Assembly: GCA_003254885.1 (NCBI GenBank)
Contig: QANT01001526.1
Span: 1 to 22,601 of the forward strand
Direction: 5' to 3'
DNA length: 22,601 nt
From: Purshia tridentata
Lineage: Eukaryota; Streptophyta; Magnoliopsida; Rosales; Rosaceae
The notes under the pieces are model-generated. The model worked only from the letters and a program-made list of their open reading frames with translations, ran no database searches and was not told the DNA's origin. Made by a program: the position numbers and the translations under genes. This document shows, piece by piece, positions 20,172-22,601 of this stretch (within the stretch, counting starts at the first letter, position 1; the number at the start of each line of letters is the position of its first letter).

Positions 20172-20179
20172 TGGCGACT
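20172..20179 (+). other. Possible retrotransposon primer-binding site
   Basis: TGGCGACT matches the first bases of the tRNA-Arg-type primer-binding site of Tat/Ogre retrotransposons, but the following bases (GTCAAG) depart from it, so the site would be degraded. It is used here only as a hint to the end of the preceding LTR. Confidence 0.25.
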
Positions 20180-21129
20180 GTCAAGTGCCCGAAAAAATGC
20201 TATTTTTTCTAGGTCATGTTTTGGGACACCACAAAAACTAGGTTATTTTGCAAAGTAATCTCATGATTGGAATGATTTAATATTTAGATACTTTGAAATG
20301 TTATCTTTGTAAAAATTTAACGAAATCGAAAATCTTTTGGTTATTTGAAACCGTATTGAATAAATGTACATACAGTGACTTTAACTATTACTAAAATTGT
20401 ATGTTTATTTTATAACAGTTACATGACCATTTTTCAGATTCTGTTGATTTTTTTTTGTAGAGATGATATCTAAAGAATAGTTTAAAAAATAAACAGTTTC
20501 GATCATTAAATTACATTGTAAAATGACATAGTTTTAATTGATTATTATGAGATTAACACACCATGAATTAGTAGATAATTAAAAATGTATAAAGATACTA
20601 ACATAGATGAGCAACATTTATAGATTAAAAAACACTTTAGAGCTAACTAGTTTGTAAAATAATACAGTGTTAACCACCCATTTGAGCTCACTACACAAAG
20701 TAATTTCATAATCTGAACCGCTTCAATTTTTAGATTTTCATTTATAGATCATCTTTGTAAAAAATCATTAAAATTGAAAATTATTTATCATTTTGATTAT
20801 CATCACAATCATTTCAATTTTATTCAAAAAAATTTGTTTGTTTATTTATTTTAGCAAAATAAGCTTATTCAATCTTATTTGAGCAAAATGTACAAGCTAA
20901 CTTACTCAGACAAGAAGCTATAATTAGAAATTTATTTACTATAGAGATCATAAGCCCTGTGTAGGACCCAAACCTAAAAATAAAAGCAGCTAATAGATCG
21001 AAGTGAGGGATCCAAGTCTATACCGTGCACAGCAAAATCATATATCTACGAAAGTATCTTCATAGATGTGATGGATCTGCAGTAGAAAACATAAACAAGA
21101 TCAGAAATTAAAAAGTGTTGATTTTTTCT
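20180..21129. other. AT-rich intergenic DNA, nothing recognised
   Basis: No coding frame, retroelement protein or repeat pair was recognised. If the primer-binding site is real, the first part would be degraded retrotransposon interior. Confidence 0.45.
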
Positions 21130-21500
21130 TTTTTTGATCTGAGAATTAAGTATTTATTGAATAAGCCAGAAGTTATAGCAGAATACATTACACTTGCACA
21201 TGAAAGTTGTATTCGTACGTCCTGATCTTCAAAACAAGAACTGGACAGAGAAAATAAATGTAAGAAGAAAAAAGTACACAAATAAAAAAAAAAAGGGAGA
21301 AAATTAACAAAAAAATAAATTACCTGTTTAATTAAATCGTTGGATCAGCAGCAGATCATGGATGTTTCTTGACCACCAACCAAAGTGAAAGTGCAGCAAT
21401 GAATCACAGTCGAACCCAAAATGAAATTCAGTAAGATAAGAGCTACTTTGCAAACCAAAGGAATCAGAAGAGCCACAAGAGAAAATATGAAGATGGTGCG
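21130..21500 (-). other. Possible spliced transcript end of an unidentified gene
   Basis: On the minus strand an exon-like segment (about 21324-21500) ends AAACAG before GTAATT. An 83 nt T-rich stretch (21241-21323) ends TTTTCTCTGTCCAG, a strong acceptor. The segment after it contains AATAAA (21153-21158), a poly(A) signal. The upstream exon has an open frame without ATG that encodes a hydrophobic stretch (for example IFSLVALLIPLVCKVALILL) and ends at a TGA before the donor. No family was recognised. It could be the last exons of a small gene or a relic. Confidence 0.32.
21241..21323 (-). other. Candidate 83 nt intron
   Basis: The donor CAG/GTAATT and acceptor TGTCCAG are both good plant splice sites, the interior is very T-rich, and the length is near the commonest plant intron size. 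This is the main reason to suspect a transcript here; a chance occurrence cannot be excluded. Confidence 0.4.
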
Positions 21501-22050
21501 TTTAGAAAATATGGGCACACACTTTAAAGTGCTACTAGTGCTTTATTATTAATTTTCTTTAATAAAAAATTAAAAAATTAAAACTTTACCAAAATGAAAG
21601 GTTTAAAGTCATTAGTGGGTTTTTTGGCCAAAAAAAAAGTCAATAGTGGATTGTTGAACAAAAAAAAATCAATAGTGGACAAATTAGTTACTGTTGAGCA
21701 TCAATTATTAGCGCTGAAAAAGACGAGTTCTGTTGCAAAAGACTATTTTCTACTGAATGAATAATTGTCTGTCACTCTGTCACTCTGTAAAGTCGAAGAT
21801 CGACTTTAATTTGCTATCCCTTCACATTTCACCTACCAACAAGCTTCCCATTTTTAAAAGCTGGAATGCAAGAAAATGCTACGAAGTTAGACATATGGAA
21901 AAGTAGTAGAAAACCCATGTTGGGTTTTCAATAATGTCGATAGCCCATCTGGTTTTGGCATATTTGAGTTTTACTATTTTAAACTCGATCATAAACAAGA
22001 GGAAAGAACTCTTGAATAGACTATTAATTTAGAATAAAAAATGTTGACTT
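21501..22050. other. AT-rich intergenic DNA with one perfect hairpin
   Basis: AAAGTCGA and TCGACTTT, separated by AGA, form a perfect 8 bp stem at 21789-21807, preceded by a repeated GTCACTCT word. GTCAATAGTGGA-like words recur around 21610-21690. No gene was recognised. On the minus strand this would include the promoter of the putative transcript at 21130-21500. Confidence 0.45.
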
Positions 22051-22409
22051 TTTTACGCGAATACTACCTGGACTATAAGAGATGTGCTCCCTTATCACTC
22101 TAATTTTTTTTAATATTTATCACCTGAAATTATCAATATGTGCTAATGTAACACCTTCAGTTAATTTTTCTGTTAAATCATTAATTTTTTTCTCAAACTC
22201 CCTAATTTGTTCTTAAAAAAATTTTGTTTTTTTTAATTATACTTGAAGGCAAATTAGAAAGTTTGAGAAAAAAGTTGATGATTAAATAGAAAAATTAACT
22301 GGAGGTGCCACATTGGCACATATTGACTTCAAGTTGTAAATAATTAAAGAAAAAAATTTAGTAGTATAAAAGCACACCCCTTATAATTCAGGTGTATTTG
22401 GGTAAAAAA
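22051..22409. mobile_element. Foldback MITE family X, copy 2
   Basis: Same sequence order and orientation as the element at 18848-19217, somewhat diverged. It starts TTTTACGCGAATACTACC and ends, inverted, in the matching TTTACCCAAATACACC. Shared inner words include GTTAATTTTTCTGTTAAATC, TTTTTTCTCAAACT and GCCACATTGGCACATATTGA. The arms are about 170 nt around a centre near 22230. There is no coding potential. Confidence 0.8.
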
Positions 22410-22579
22410 ACCCAAAAATGTATTGCTCATATAAGATTATAAGGGTTAGATATAAATTCAGTTATATTCAACGGGCTCATGTCACTATTACACCGACAAA
22501 GATGACTTTTGCTTTTTACAAAGTTGGAATCTTCGAGATTTGATCTGGTACATAAAAAAGGATAGTTGCTTTTAAGTAT

Positions 22580-22601
22580 GAGCATCTCCAATTTTCCATA
22601 T
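22580..22601 (+). mobile_element. Possible start of another GAGCATCTCCAA-type MITE, cut by the window edge
   Basis: GAGCATCTCCAA near the right edge has the form of the terminus of an abundant plant repeat and resembles the start at 2587. Only about 20 bases are visible, so this is a hint. Confidence 0.28.

Overview
The window looks like plant nuclear DNA, most likely from a dicot. It is very AT-rich, carries one large intronless disease-resistance (NLR) gene, and most of the rest is the debris of plant transposable elements: foldback MITEs, Mutator-, Harbinger- and hAT-like ends, LTR retrotransposon pieces and a tRNA-derived SINE-like stretch. No bacterial-style operons, CRISPR arrays or rRNA/tRNA genes are visible. 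The species cannot be read from the sequence.

Layout. 1-760: AT microsatellites and a degenerate telomere-like TTTAGGG-rich stretch. 771-1593: a Mutator-type element with ~140 bp terminal inverted repeats. 1650-1931: a SINE-like stretch and a single hAT-like end. 2587-2893: a possible MITE. 3380-4285: AT-rich repeat DNA with two tandem arrays (71 bp and 22 bp units). 4291-6621: two ~665 bp direct copies of an LTR-like sequence about 1 kb apart, with arrays of a GAAATTTCGG-type motif. 6629-6998: a foldback MITE directly beside the second copy. 7340-7528: a weak coding-like stretch. 7697-7900: one isolated Mutator-like end. 8643-9525: a candidate solo LTR with a possible 5 bp target duplication. 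10437-14687 (minus strand): the NLR gene, with a probable 3'UTR intron at 10231-10407. 16519 to about 20170: a large LTR of Ty3/gypsy type carrying two nested MITEs. 21130-21500 (minus): a probable intron-containing 3' transcript end of an unidentified gene. 22051-22409: a second copy of the foldback MITE that also sits inside the large LTR.

The one confident gene is a 1416-residue CC-NB-ARC-LRR protein of the RPP13-like 1 (R13L1) type. Its ATP-binding motifs are intact. The MHD switch motif reads MNN and the acidic EDVID-type motif reads QNILA, so its regulation may differ from typical relatives. It also has a clean 43-residue tandem duplication in the LRR. No undescribed multi-gene system is apparent; the points most worth a second look are the altered NLR switch, the LRR duplication, the nested transposons and the palindromic tandem array.
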